Positions 8,139-17,694 are shown, numbered from the stretch's first letter. The stretch: DNA of 64,000 bases from Microbulbifer thermotolerans (GCF_900112305.1 NZ_FOKT01000009.1:114269-178268), one strand, 5' to 3'. A program made the numbers and translations. The notes: a model not told the origin generated them from the sequence alone.

Positions 8139-9290
8139 TCAAAGGCAAAATCTTGCGATCAGTCCGCGCAGTATCGATACCATTGGTTCGATACGCTCCA
8201 GCCCGAGAAACTCATCTGGCTGGTGGGCTTGATTGATGTCGCCCGGCCCCAGAACGATGGTGTCCATCCCCATACTTTTCAAATAGGGGGCCTCGGTGGC
8301 GAAGGCCACGCTTTCGGCGCTGTTGCCGGTGAGCTTTTCGGCGGTTTTTACCAACTCTGAGTGGATATCCTGTTCGAAGGCCTCGGTGCCCGCAAACAGC
8401 GGCGCATAGTCGAGTTTGATTTTTTCGTCCTCGATACATGCGTGCAGGCGTTGTTGCAGTTCCGCGCGCAGGTCAGTCAGCGCCATGCCTGGCAGGGGGC
8501 GAATATCAAACTGCAATTCCACATGGCCACAGATCCGGTTCGGATTGTCTCCACCGTGGATGCAGCCCAGATTCATTGTTGGAACCGGTACGGCAAAACC
8601 GGGGTTGTGGTAACGCTGCTGCCACTCTCCGCGCAATTTCAACAATTCGCCGATAGCAGTGTGCATCGCTTCCAGAGCATTGGCGCCCAAGGCCGGGTTG
8701 GAGGAGTGGCCGGACTGGCCGGTAATACGTACCGCCTCCATCATGGCGCCTTTATGCGTGTAAACGGGTTTGAGCCCGGTGGGCTCGCCCACTACGGCAT
8801 AGCGGGCCTTGGGCCGGCCGGCTTTAACCAAGGCGCGGGCGCCGGCCATCGAAGTTTCTTCATCAGCGGTGGCAAGCACGATCAATGGCTGCCGCAGCGG
8901 TTTGTCACTAAAAGTTTTTGCAGCCTCTATAGCGATCGGGAAAAAGCCTTTCATATCAGTGGCTCCCAGGCCGTAGAGGCGGTTGTCCCGCTCCACCAAC
9001 TGAAAGGGGTCAGTTTGCCATCGGCCCTCGTCGAAGGGCACTGTGTCTGTGTGCCCGGCCAACACGAGGCCGCCGTCACCCCGGCCGAGGGTAGCGATCA
9101 TATTGACCTTTTGCGGCTGGTTTGCGATTGGCATCAGCTCGACATTAAAGCCCAGGGTTTCCAGCCAGACCGCCAGAAGCTCAACGACTCCGCGGTTGCC
9201 CATGTCGAGAGCGGGGTCGGTGGCGCTGATGCTGGGGCTGGCGACCAGTTGCCGCAGTTGCTGCTTCAGATCCGGAAGCGGTTTGACCAT
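8139..9290 (-). CDS. argE: Acetylornithine deacetylase
   Basis: A 383-residue M20-family metallohydrolase that removes acetate from N-acetylornithine to give ornithine. Metal-ligand and catalytic motifs are visible: GHTDTVP near residue 80, ATDMKG, a TADEETSM motif carrying the catalytic Glu, and VGEPTGLKP. ATG 9290 is preceded by AAGGA at good spacing. The downstream neighbour is argA, so two arginine-pathway genes lie together. Confidence 0.95.
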   Translation of the reverse strand: MVKPLPDLKQQLRQLVASPSISATDPALDMGNRGVVELLAVWLETLGFNVELMPIANQPQKVNMIATLGRGDGGLVLAGHTDTVPFDEGRWQTDPFQLVERDNRLYGLGATDMKGFFPIAIEAAKTFSDKPLRQPLIVLATADEETSMAGARALVKAGRPKARYAVVGEPTGLKPVYTHKGAMMEAVRITGQSGHSSNPALGANALEAMHTAIGELLKLRGEWQQRYHNPGFAVPVPTMNLGCIHGGDNPNRICGHVELQFDIRPLPGMALTDLRAELQQRLHACIEDEKIKLDYAPLFAGTEAFEQDIHSELVKTAEKLTGNSAESVAFATEAPYLKSMGMDTIVLGPGDINQAHQPDEFLGLERIEPMVSILRGLIARFCL

Positions 9291-9393
9291 GGTGGTTTCC
9301 TTTTGTTGGCCCTTTCCTCTTTTTAGTATCGGACCGCGGGTGTCGCATGGGCGGCTGTGCGCAAAGTGCGGGAATCTCTATTCCCGTGCATAA

Positions 9394-9424
9394 AAAAAGG
9401 AGGCGCTTTGCGCCTCCTTTTTAT
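9394..9424 (-). terminator. Rho-independent terminator of the DUF47–pit operon
   Basis: The stem AAAGGAGGCG (9398–9407 region) pairs with CGCCTCCTTT (9411–9420). On the minus strand it is followed by a T7 run (the A-run at 9392–9398 on the plus strand). It is placed just after the pit stop. Confidence 0.85.
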
Positions 9425-9453
9425 CAAAGTGCTTGGGGTGGAACCAGCTGTTT

Positions 9454-10728
9454 CTAGCCGAATACGCCCTTGAAGAAAAAGAAGAACAGGATTGCGATAC
9501 CGGCACCTGCGGGCAAAGTAACCACCCAGGATACGGCAATGGTGCTGACCATACGCAAGTTGAGCGCACCGATACCCCGGGCCAGTCCTACCCCCAGTAC
9601 CGCTCCGACCAGTGTGTGGGTGGTGGATACCGGCAGGCCGGTACCGGAGGCCAGCACTACAGTGGACGCAGCGGCGAGCTCTGCGGCAAAGCCGCGGCTG
9701 GGCGTCAGTTCGGTGATCTTTTTGCCGATGGTGGCCATTACCTTAAAACCGTAAGTGGCCAGCCCGACAATGATTCCCACTCCCCCCAGCAGCAAAATCC
9801 ATGACGGCATGGTTGCCTTGGCCAATACCGCGCCACTCTGCACCGTGCTGACTACCGCGGCCAGAGGTCCCACGGCGTTGGCCACGTCGTTGGAGCCGTG
9901 GGCAAAGGCCATGGCACAGGCGGTGAAAATCATCAGGATTGCGAAGAGACGCTCGACACTGGCGAAGCGGTTGCTCTGCTCCTCAGCCGGGTTGCGTTTG
10001 ATGCGCTTCAACATGGCGATGCCGACGGACATCACCAGCAAGCCCACCAGTGCGGCGATGCCGGCGTCTTGCAAGAAGCTCAGCTTTATATCCAAATCCT
10101 TAAACAGGTGTTTGAGCCCTTTGGTGAGGGTGACCATGGACACCATCCAGCCCGCCGCGAACATATACATGGGGATATAGCGCTTGGCGTTGGCAAAGGG
10201 GTCGGCGGTATCGAGAATAAGGCGTTGGACACTGCGGAACAGCAGAAAGGAAATGGTGCCGGCCAACAGCGGTGATACCACCCAGCTGGCGACGATGGAT
10301 ACCACCTTGCCCCAGGCCACCGCTTCGATGGATATCCCCACGGCCGAGAAGCCGACAATGGCACCGACAATGGAGTGCGTGGTGGATACCGGCCAGCCGA
10401 GCAGGCTGGCAATCAGCAGCCACGTACCCGCCGCCAGTAGTGCCGACAGCATTCCGTAGACGAGCAGCTCCGGTTGATCCGTGAACACTTGGGCATCGAT
10501 GATGCCCTTGCGGATGGTGGCGGTCACTTCGCCGCCAGCCAAATAGGCTCCGGCAAACTCGAACACCATGGCGATGACGATTGCCTGTCTGACGGTCAGG
10601 GCGCGAGAGCCTACAGAGGTGCCCATGGCGTTGGCCACGTCGTTGGCGCCTACTCCCCAGGCCATAAAAAAGCCGAATACACAGGCGAGAATCAGCAGGA
10701 TATTCCCGTATTGACTCAGAATTTCCAC
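9454..10728 (-). CDS. pit: Inorganic phosphate transporter, PiT family
   Basis: A 424-residue inner-membrane protein with about ten hydrophobic segments. It carries two copies of the PHO4/PiT signature, an internal duplication of the family: GANDVANAMGTSVGS near residue 27 and HGSNDVANAVGPLAAV near residue 285. Each is followed by a PVSTTH motif (PVSTTHSIVGAIVG and PVSTTHTLVGAVLG). It carries low-affinity metal-phosphate/proton symport. The start is GTG with GGGGGATC upstream. It follows the DUF47 gene by 13 bases. Confidence 0.95.
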   Translation of the reverse strand: MEILSQYGNILLILACVFGFFMAWGVGANDVANAMGTSVGSRALTVRQAIVIAMVFEFAGAYLAGGEVTATIRKGIIDAQVFTDQPELLVYGMLSALLAAGTWLLIASLLGWPVSTTHSIVGAIVGFSAVGISIEAVAWGKVVSIVASWVVSPLLAGTISFLLFRSVQRLILDTADPFANAKRYIPMYMFAAGWMVSMVTLTKGLKHLFKDLDIKLSFLQDAGIAALVGLLVMSVGIAMLKRIKRNPAEEQSNRFASVERLFAILMIFTACAMAFAHGSNDVANAVGPLAAVVSTVQSGAVLAKATMPSWILLLGGVGIIVGLATYGFKVMATIGKKITELTPSRGFAAELAAASTVVLASGTGLPVSTTHTLVGAVLGVGLARGIGALNLRMVSTIAVSWVVTLPAGAGIAILFFFFFKGVFG

Positions 10729-10741
10729 TGTCGATCCCCCG

Positions 10742-11419
10742 TTAACGCGCCAGCAGTAACTGCAAGCGGTTGCCCACGCTGAGGGCGCGATCGGCCAGAT
10801 CGCCGACCCACTCGATAATCCGGTAGAGGAATATCACATCCACCGGCGGCAGGTCTTTCTCGATGGCAAACAGGGCTGCACGAATTTCCACTTCCAGCTT
10901 GTCGGATTTGCGCTCCAGTTCGTCCAGTTCTTCGATCATACGCCGGACGATATCCACTTCGCGGCCGGCGAAACCGCTTTCCAGCAGCTCATCCAATTCG
11001 TTGATCGCGCGCAGGGCTTGCGCGGAAGTGGCGACGGCGCTGTCGACGAAGGTCTTCATCAGCGGCTGGAGAGGGGCGGGAATCTGCATCTTGCGGCCGA
11101 TCGCCAAGCCGGCGATATCCTGGGCGGTGTTGGCCACCTCGTCCTGAGCGTGCAGCAGCACTAGCAGGTCGGACCGGGATACCGGCATAAACAGACTGTC
11201 AGGCAAGTGTAAGCGCAGGTCTTTTTTGATGTCGTCGGCGCGGTTCTCCGCGGCGGAGATGCGTTGCTGCACAATTTCCGCCTCGGTGAGGTCTCCGCGC
11301 ATCAGTGCCTCGAAAAAGGGAACCAGATCCGCCGAGGCCTCGTGGGCCGTGGCCATGTGCTTTTCGATCGGTTTTATCGGCGAGCGGCCAAACAGGTTGG
11401 CGATATTGGACAGGGGCAT
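10742..11419 (-). CDS. TIGR00153/DUF47 family protein (PhoU-like pit partner)
   Basis: A 225-residue, largely helical protein of the DUF47 (PhoU-like) family. It starts MPLSNIANLFGRSPIKPI and contains HAQDEVANTAQDIAGLA and a coiled stretch ELERKSDKLE. DUF47 proteins are usually encoded directly upstream of pit and are thought to regulate the transporter; the same order and a 13-base gap are seen here. I placed the start at 11419, behind AGGAGCTC, rather than at an in-frame ATG at 11527 whose extra 36 residues are not family-like. Confidence 0.9.
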   Translation of the reverse strand: MPLSNIANLFGRSPIKPIEKHMATAHEASADLVPFFEALMRGDLTEAEIVQQRISAAENRADDIKKDLRLHLPDSLFMPVSRSDLLVLLHAQDEVANTAQDIAGLAIGRKMQIPAPLQPLMKTFVDSAVATSAQALRAINELDELLESGFAGREVDIVRRMIEELDELERKSDKLEVEIRAALFAIEKDLPPVDVIFLYRIIEWVGDLADRALSVGNRLQLLLAR

Positions 11420-11632
11420 GGTGAGCTCCTTTGTAGAACATCTGGGAACCACTGAGTGCCCCCGCAGTGCCACTGCGGTGAGTTTCAGGGAACCCTCGGG
11501 TGCGAAATGGCCGGCATGGTACCCCAAGTTGCCGCAAAATCGGTAACCTAGCGGTCACAGCGCACTGTTGCAGGGTGCGGATAAAGCTACAATGCGCGGT
11601 TGGCAGCAAAAGGATAGACGGGGGTTTTCCCT

Positions 11633-13408
11633 ATGACAGTGAGCAAAGCGGTGAACCGGATTCTGGATTTACCCGGGTTGCTGGACGACTTAGTAGCCCA
11701 GGGCTATGTGAGCCGCCAGGACGCCAATCGCCTGATCGGCACTCCGCGCACCGCCGAGCAGGCGCAGATGCACCCGCTCAGCTATATCGCCAGCTGTGAG
11801 CTGCAAAATCAGAGGCGCCCTGGCAAGGTATTGGACGCGGCTACCTTGACCCAGTGGCTGGCGGATACCTCGTCGCACGGCCTCTACCATATAGACCCGC
11901 TGAAGGTGAATGTGGGCGCTGTGACCGAGGTAATGAGTTTTCAGTTCGCCAAGCGCCACCAGATTCTCTGTGTCGAAGCGACGAAGGAGATGCTACTGGT
12001 CGCCACCGCGCAGCCCTACGCCAGCGGCTGGGAGGAGCAGCTGGAACACACCAGCGGTCGCACCGTACAGCGGGTGGTGGCCGATCCGGCGGATATCCAG
12101 CGCTACTGCGTCGAGTTCTATTCCCTCGCCAACTCAATCTCCGGTGCCAGTGGTCTCAAAGGCAGTTCATCTGCCGGGAATTTTGAACAGCTTCTGGAGC
12201 TGGGCAAGCTGAACGAGCCGGACGCCGACGATCAGCACATTGTCAATATCGTCGACTGGCTGTTACAACACGCATTTGATCAGCGCGCCAGTGATATTCA
12301 TATAGAGCCGCGTCGAGGGGTGGGCCGTATCCGCTTCCGCATTGACGGTGTCTTGCATCCAATTCACGAGTTACCGGACGCGGTCAATGCGGCAGTGACC
12401 AGCCGCCTGAAAATTCTCGGGCGAATGAACGTTGCCGAAAAGCGCAAGCCCCAGGACGGTCGCATCAAAACCAAGCGCCAGGACGGCAGCGAGGTGGAGC
12501 TGCGTCTTTCTACACTGCCTACCGCCTTTGGCGAGAAGCTGGTGATGCGTATTTTCGATCCCGAGGTCTTGGCGCGCTCATACGCGGACCTGGGCCTCGG
12601 CGGCGAGGATTTGGCGCGCTGGCAGAAGATGTTGTCACGCCCCAACGGCATTGTACTGGTTACCGGTCCCACTGGCTCCGGCAAGACCACGACCCTCTAC
12701 ACTGGCCTCAAACAGCTGGCCACCAGTGAAGTGAATGTGTCCACCATCGAGGACCCGATCGAGATGGTGGAGGAGAGCTTTAATCAGACTCAGGTGCAGC
12801 ACAGCATCGGCCTGGACTTTGCCGCGGGTATCCGCACGCTAATGCGCCAGGACCCGGACATTATCATGGTGGGTGAGATCCGCGATCTGGAAACTGCCGA
12901 GATGGCGGTGCAGGCGGCACTTACCGGGCATTTGGTGATATCCACTCTCCACACCAACGACGCCCCCACCGCGGTGACTCGTCTGCTGGATCTGGGACTG
13001 CCGCACTATTTGTTGAAATCAACGGTGATCGGGGTTATGGCGCAGCGGCTGGTGCGTACTCTGTGTCCGGCCTGCAAGCGCAAAGGCACTATCAGTGAAG
13101 AGGACTGGCAAACGCTGGTGCGCCCGTGGAAGGCGCCGCTGCCGGAAACCACATATCGGCCGGAGGGCTGTCTGGAATGCCGCAACACCGGCTACCTCGG
13201 CCGCCAGGGAATCTACGAGATACTGCCGTTCACCGAATCCATCCAGGCGCTGGTGACTGCGGACTGCGATTTGCAGGCGCTGCGGCACCAGGCGATGCGC
13301 GAGGGAATGAACAGTTTGCGGTTATCCGGTGCCCGCAAGGTGGCGGCGGGTATCACTACTGTTGCAGAGGTGCTGCGGGTCGCGCCGCCGCCGGATATTG
13401 CGTTTTAG
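11633..13408 (+). CDS. GspE/PulE/PilB-type secretion ATPase
   Basis: A 591-residue hexameric-ATPase family protein. The N-terminal MshEN/T2SSE-N domain lies around residues 75–170. The core ATPase has Walker A GPTGSGKTTTLY near residue 344, Walker B-region DPDIIMVGEIRD, and a tetracysteine zinc motif (CPAC near 476, CLEC near 512). These enzymes power type II secretion, type IV pili or MSHA pili from the cytoplasmic face. No pilin, GspF, GspD or peptidase gene lies nearby, so the target machine cannot be assigned. Confidence 0.92.
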   Translation: MTVSKAVNRILDLPGLLDDLVAQGYVSRQDANRLIGTPRTAEQAQMHPLSYIASCELQNQRRPGKVLDAATLTQWLADTSSHGLYHIDPLKVNVGAVTEVMSFQFAKRHQILCVEATKEMLLVATAQPYASGWEEQLEHTSGRTVQRVVADPADIQRYCVEFYSLANSISGASGLKGSSSAGNFEQLLELGKLNEPDADDQHIVNIVDWLLQHAFDQRASDIHIEPRRGVGRIRFRIDGVLHPIHELPDAVNAAVTSRLKILGRMNVAEKRKPQDGRIKTKRQDGSEVELRLSTLPTAFGEKLVMRIFDPEVLARSYADLGLGGEDLARWQKMLSRPNGIVLVTGPTGSGKTTTLYTGLKQLATSEVNVSTIEDPIEMVEESFNQTQVQHSIGLDFAAGIRTLMRQDPDIIMVGEIRDLETAEMAVQAALTGHLVISTLHTNDAPTAVTRLLDLGLPHYLLKSTVIGVMAQRLVRTLCPACKRKGTISEEDWQTLVRPWKAPLPETTYRPEGCLECRNTGYLGRQGIYEILPFTESIQALVTADCDLQALRHQAMREGMNSLRLSGARKVAAGITTVAEVLRVAPPPDIAF

Positions 13409-13442
13409 GGTGGACTTCCTTGTCCGAAAACGGCCAGACTGC

Positions 13443-14594
13443 TCAGAAGTTGACGCCAAACTGCATTGCCGCGCCGTAGGTGTCGTTATCTCCGTAGAGT
13501 GCCGAGATATCCATATTGATAACACCGAAGGGCGTGAGCCCCAGGCCCAGGGAGACGGTGTCATCCATTGCCGATTTTAAATCGGTCTTGTACCCGAGGC
13601 GCAGCTGGGCCCAGCCCCAGGCATTCATTTCCAGGCCAATCCGCGCGAACTGAGTGTCTGCACCCAGACCGGGGATTTCCGCCGCGTTGGCATCTATGTC
13701 AAATGCCGCGGTCAGCCAGCCGTTGCGGTAACCGCCTCCGAGCGTTAGACGCGGCTCCAGTGTCACCTTCTCCCCGGAGATGGTTTTGTAATCTTTGGCG
13801 ATCAGGTTGCTGAGGGTGGCGCCTACCTGCCAATTGCCGAACGCTTGCTGATAGCCCAGATCCAGGTTGAAGCCGGAATCTTCGCTGCGGTATTCGTCTG
13901 CGTCGAACTCCTCGTCATCGAAGTCCGCCACGGTCGTCAGGTATTCGAAGGTCTCCACCTGTTGCAGTTTCGGTGCTATGCCGAAGGACATATCGCCAAA
14001 CTGCCGCGCTATGGTTACCCCGCCTTCGGTGATTAGGGCACCCTGTAAGAGAACGGCGCTGTTCAGGCTGTCCGAGTCGAAAACTGCATTCAGGTCTCGG
14101 GCATTTTCGATCAGGGTCACGTCGCCGTCATCCACCAGCGTGGTGCCCGCCAGCATCAGGTTAGTGCGGGCGAAGAGGCTGGTGGAGTAATCGCCGATGG
14201 GGAGACTCAGGGATAGGCCGCCGCCGCCTTGTAACCAGATCTGACTGTCGTCGATGGCTTCCAGCTGGTTGATCAGCGTATCTGCGGTGGTTTCGCCTAT
14301 CAGCATCTGATCCACTTCGTCGAGGGTATCGCTGAGTTCCTCAGCGTTATCCAGCAGTTCGTCTTTGTCGGATGCTTGCAGGCCCAGATCCAGGTGCAGG
14401 TTGTGACTGTTGTCCCTATCGTAACCGGCCATGGCGGCCGGGTTGAGGCTGGCCGCTCGGCTGTAGTCGGCGGTGGCGACACCTGCACTGGACATGCCCA
14501 TGGCGCGGGCGTCAAAACTGTCCGCATGGACTGCCGCGGAGACGCCGAGGGTTGCGGTGACCCATAGTGAAATGTGTCTGGGTAAGGGCTTCAT
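13443..14594 (-). CDS. TraF-like outer-membrane beta-barrel protein
   Basis: A 383-residue exported protein. It has a signal peptide (residues 1–24, cleavage near VHADS) and an N-terminal SFDARAMGMSSAGVATADYS motif. A series of amphipathic strands ends in an aromatic residue (FGVNF), as expected for an outer-membrane barrel. It matches the family named 'conjugal transfer protein TraF' (TraF_2); there is no conjugation gene nearby, and the name is historical. FadL-like barrels share the early 'SAGVA…A…NPAAMA' motif seen here. It is encoded 51 bases downstream of the lipoprotein gene, so the two are probably co-expressed at the outer membrane. Confidence 0.82.
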   Translation of the reverse strand: MKPLPRHISLWVTATLGVSAAVHADSFDARAMGMSSAGVATADYSRAASLNPAAMAGYDRDNSHNLHLDLGLQASDKDELLDNAEELSDTLDEVDQMLIGETTADTLINQLEAIDDSQIWLQGGGGLSLSLPIGDYSTSLFARTNLMLAGTTLVDDGDVTLIENARDLNAVFDSDSLNSAVLLQGALITEGGVTIARQFGDMSFGIAPKLQQVETFEYLTTVADFDDEEFDADEYRSEDSGFNLDLGYQQAFGNWQVGATLSNLIAKDYKTISGEKVTLEPRLTLGGGYRNGWLTAAFDIDANAAEIPGLGADTQFARIGLEMNAWGWAQLRLGYKTDLKSAMDDTVSLGLGLTPFGVINMDISALYGDNDTYGAAMQFGVNF

Positions 14595-14645
14595 GAATAG
14601 TCCTGTTTACTTCTTGTTGGTTTTAAAGGTCGTTGGGATGAGGCG

Positions 14646-16385
14646 CTACAGCAGTTCTCCGCCCAGTACATCAGTACAGGCTGCCGCATTTTCTTCATAG
14701 GTGATGAAGTTGTCGTCCGCGCAGCGATAGGGGGTCCGGTATTGTTGCGGGCACTGGCCCTCACCCGCTGAAATCAGGCTCGGGTCAACTTCGGGGTAAT
14801 AGGAGACAGATCCGTTGATCGTCTCTACGAGTGTTTGCCAGGAACCAGAAGCATCGGATTCCATCACCACTTCATTATCTTCGACCCAACGAATTTCTTC
14901 GCAATAGGTTTCCTCGGTATCACCGCCCCAGATGAGGTGTAAGAGAATACCGTCGTCATTGCTTGTCTGGCTGTTGTCAGTATCGGTATCGTTACCGGAG
15001 GAAATTCCTGCCGGGCCGGCCCCAAGGCGATTGAAGATGACCTGTTCTTCACTGGTCTCAAAGGTCATTAAGTTGCCATTGACGAACATTTTCAGGTCTG
15101 CGGTGCCGACAAAATCGGAGAGACCGTATTCATTAGTGTCAACAAAAATGTTGCTGATGGTCACTACGCCGGTTTCCGCATCGTAGCTGTAGTTGCCCAC
15201 CTCGGCGCCGTCGTCCTCAGCTTCTACATAGGTGCCGTTTTCCAGGAAAGCGATCATCACTAGATCCCCTTCCTCAAGGGCATCGGAGGATTCGGTGTCG
15301 GCAACCCAGACACCCTGCAGACCGTTGGCTACTACCCGGTAGGTGGGGATGCTTTCTGCTAACTGGTCTTCCTCGCCGTTTTCCGCAGACTCAAAAATAC
15401 TGAGGGTGGCGTCGTTGCCGTCGACCTCGAAAGTAATATATTCACCATCCTCTTGGTTGAAGTCGCCGTCTTCCGGGTCGTGTAGACCGATACCTCCATT
15501 TTGGTCAGAAATCATTTCGGTGGCTTTCAGTACTTTGTCCGAGCCCAGACTGTAGAAGCCCCATTCCAATCCCTCTTCGGTTTCGTCTGGGAACTCCTTT
15601 TCCTCCACATGGAGGTAAGTGCCGTTGGTCTCATCGAAAGCCAGGAAAATAAAGTGGTTGGTACCATTTCCGGTTTCATCGCTGGTATCCAGCACCCAGC
15701 CTCCGGTCAATGAGTATTCGTTGGTATAGCCCAGCTGCTCTTCCTCAAGTGTGCTCTCCAGGTGGGCTTGGGCCTCTTCCATGCTGACCAGCTCAGTGAC
15801 GACTTGATCCTGCCCGCCATTCTCAATCAGAGACTGGACTACTGAAGATGTGGCGAAATCTTCAGGCGATTGAGCGAAGAATTCCTCAGTGGACAAATTG
15901 GGGTCCTTGCTGCCCACTGCCGTGTCGCTGATAGTGATGTTGTTGCTCGGGTCTCCATCCGTATCCAGAGATTGCAGCAGGCGTGCCATGTTGATTACGG
16001 TGTTATCGGAGGTATCGGTAGTGCCGGCAATATCCAGTGGGGTCACTTTTCCCATGGCGGCCGCCGGAGGAAACTCCAGGCTACCAATAAAGAAAATCAC
16101 TGTGTCACCTGGCTCGTAGTCGTATTCACCATTGGCGTTGGTGACCCCTTCGTGGGTTGTATTGCCGTCGCTATCTACTGTGCGATAACCGATATTGACC
16201 ACTGGGCTGTCGATAAAAACACCAGTTTCGGTTTCGACTGGATCTTTTGGATCAGTCGTTTTTACCGGTGGAGAAGTTGGGTTGTCTTGTTTGTCGTTAT
16301 TGCTGCTGCCACCGCATGCAGACAAAGTGCTGATCAGTAGTGCGGTGGTGGATAAACGTAAGATTTTATTTAGGGATGGTGACAT
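14646..16385 (-). CDS. Large acidic lipoprotein of unknown function
   Basis: A 579-residue protein with a lipoprotein signal peptide and lipobox LSAC (Cys at about residue 24), followed by a Ser/Asn/Thr/Pro-rich linker. The mature part is highly acidic, with many Asp/Glu. It has a repeated beta-like unit, LTGGWVLDTSDE… and LQGVWVADTESSD…, each followed by 'GTY…E' strands (NGTYLHVEEKE, NGTYVEAEDDG). The two GxW-V-D-T units suggest duplicated lipocalin- or beta-propeller-like segments; the fold is not recognised. The context is an operon with the TraF-like outer-membrane protein. Confidence 0.75.
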   Translation of the reverse strand: MSPSLNKILRLSTTALLISTLSACGGSSNNDKQDNPTSPPVKTTDPKDPVETETGVFIDSPVVNIGYRTVDSDGNTTHEGVTNANGEYDYEPGDTVIFFIGSLEFPPAAAMGKVTPLDIAGTTDTSDNTVINMARLLQSLDTDGDPSNNITISDTAVGSKDPNLSTEEFFAQSPEDFATSSVVQSLIENGGQDQVVTELVSMEEAQAHLESTLEEEQLGYTNEYSLTGGWVLDTSDETGNGTNHFIFLAFDETNGTYLHVEEKEFPDETEEGLEWGFYSLGSDKVLKATEMISDQNGGIGLHDPEDGDFNQEDGEYITFEVDGNDATLSIFESAENGEEDQLAESIPTYRVVANGLQGVWVADTESSDALEEGDLVMIAFLENGTYVEAEDDGAEVGNYSYDAETGVVTISNIFVDTNEYGLSDFVGTADLKMFVNGNLMTFETSEEQVIFNRLGAGPAGISSGNDTDTDNSQTSNDDGILLHLIWGGDTEETYCEEIRWVEDNEVVMESDASGSWQTLVETINGSVSYYPEVDPSLISAGEGQCPQQYRTPYRCADDNFITYEENAAACTDVLGGELL

Positions 16386-16767
16386 GACGTTGGCCCTTTC
16401 TATTGTTAGCGGCTTGGGAGTCCGAGCCCCGGTCCCGTGTCTGAATGGCGCCGGGCTGAAGAGGAGGCATTCGGAGTACTTCTTTGTCAGAGTGATGAGT
16501 TAAGAAAGGTTAAGTGGCACTGCTTAAGGGAGTCTTTCCTATGGCTGAAAGGATGTGATCAGCGGTGAAAAGTTGTGACGAGATATGACTGGAGGAAGAA
16601 TTAAGGCGTTTCTGATTAATTTGTATCCTGGCGGCAAAGATACTTCGAGGCTTGAGCAGCCCGGAGCCAACCACAAGCGCACGTAAATTCATCGCGGCCG
16701 TTTAGCCTGTTTCCTCACCTGGCGGTCGCTGGCCGCAGGGTGAGCAGGACATATCAAGATGAAGGCG
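16386..16767. other. Intergenic region (382 bases) without recognised genes
   Basis: Lies between the regulator gene and the lipoprotein gene, both on the minus strand. It should hold the lipoprotein promoter. I see no convincing ORF, terminator or operator; a short minus-strand frame at 16510–16692 has no family features. Confidence 0.5.
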
Positions 16768-17694
16768 TTATAGGGCGTGGGCGGGTTGGTTATTGCTGTG
16801 CTCGAAGAGCGGCAGGATCAGGTCATAAAGGTCTTGTGGGGTGGCGGCGACGCCTTGGCCGCCGAGTTCGGCGAGCAGCTCGCGCTGCGCATTACTGGGT
16901 AGAATGGTGTAGAGGAAAAAAGGGGTATTGTCTTCCCTTCTGCGCAGCTCTTCTACAAGCCTGAAGCCTGCCAGAGGCTTTTCTCCGCGGCCGAGATCCG
17001 AGATCACCGCGGTATAGCTGTCATACATTGACAGTATTCTGAGGGCATCGACACTATTGGTGACTTGGTACACCGCGATCCCCTGGCTCTCCAGGTAGCG
17101 GGCTTCCGCCACATTGTTTTCCGGGTGATCATCCACCCACAGCACGCGACCGATGGTGTTTGGCGGTTCTCCGATACGCAATTCCTGTGTTTCGTCCTCG
17201 CGCCGGAGCTCCAGTCCCAGCCAGGTAGCCGCTACCGTGGCCGCCAGCGCTGCGCCAGCCCAGGGGCGCCAATGCGCGATCCGGCGAGATGGTTTGGTGG
17301 GGCGTCCGGGGGAGGGGGCGATAGCCGCGTCGGCGCTGATGAAGCATTGCGCCGTGATACGGTAGCCAAAGCCATGCACTGTTTTCAGGGCTTGCCCATC
17401 GGTGCCTAGGCTCTTGCGTAGGCGCCCGATCAGTTTGGCAAGGGAGTTTTCCTGCACTACCTTGCCTGGCCAGGCTATCTCCAGTAGATCCTGCTTGCTG
17501 ACCGGCTCACCGTTATTGCGCAGAAGCGCAATTAGAACGCTGTAGCAACTCCAGTCGAGATTGACGGGGTTTTCGCAAATATGAATAGTGCTGTTGCCTT
17601 CTTCGACCAAGGTATTTCCGAATTTCCATGACTTCGGCTGCTTTAAGCCTTTTACTGATTCGGAATCCGGTTTCGAGGCTAATTCTTGTTTCAT
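16768..17694 (-). CDS. Winged-helix regulator with hydrophobic segment and C-terminal receiver-like domain
   Basis: A 308-residue protein. Residues 25–115 form an OmpR/CadC-type winged helix (WPGKVVQENSLAKLIGRLRK, ending HGFGYRI). Residues 145–163 are a hydrophobic segment (WAGAALAATVAATWLG) preceded by Arg/Lys. Residues 183–298 resemble a response-regulator receiver: VLWVDDHPEN with acidic pair D188/D189, putative phospho-acceptor D233 in AVISDLG, and T263 in FFLYT. The position of the conserved Lys is Thr285 (AATPQD). The order DNA-binding–hydrophobic–receiver is the reverse of normal OmpR proteins. It is encoded divergently from glnE. Confidence 0.85.
   Translation of the reverse strand: MKQELASKPDSESVKGLKQPKSWKFGNTLVEEGNSTIHICENPVNLDWSCYSVLIALLRNNGEPVSKQDLLEIAWPGKVVQENSLAKLIGRLRKSLGTDGQALKTVHGFGYRITAQCFISADAAIAPSPGRPTKPSRRIAHWRPWAGAALAATVAATWLGLELRREDETQELRIGEPPNTIGRVLWVDDHPENNVAEARYLESQGIAVYQVTNSVDALRILSMYDSYTAVISDLGRGEKPLAGFRLVEELRRREDNTPFFLYTILPSNAQRELLAELGGQGVAATPQDLYDLILPLFEHSNNQPAHAL

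Noticed and set aside
13443..14594. Reading the TraF annotation as evidence of a conjugative element
   Set aside because: The family name is historical; there are no relaxase, coupling-protein or other tra genes in the window.
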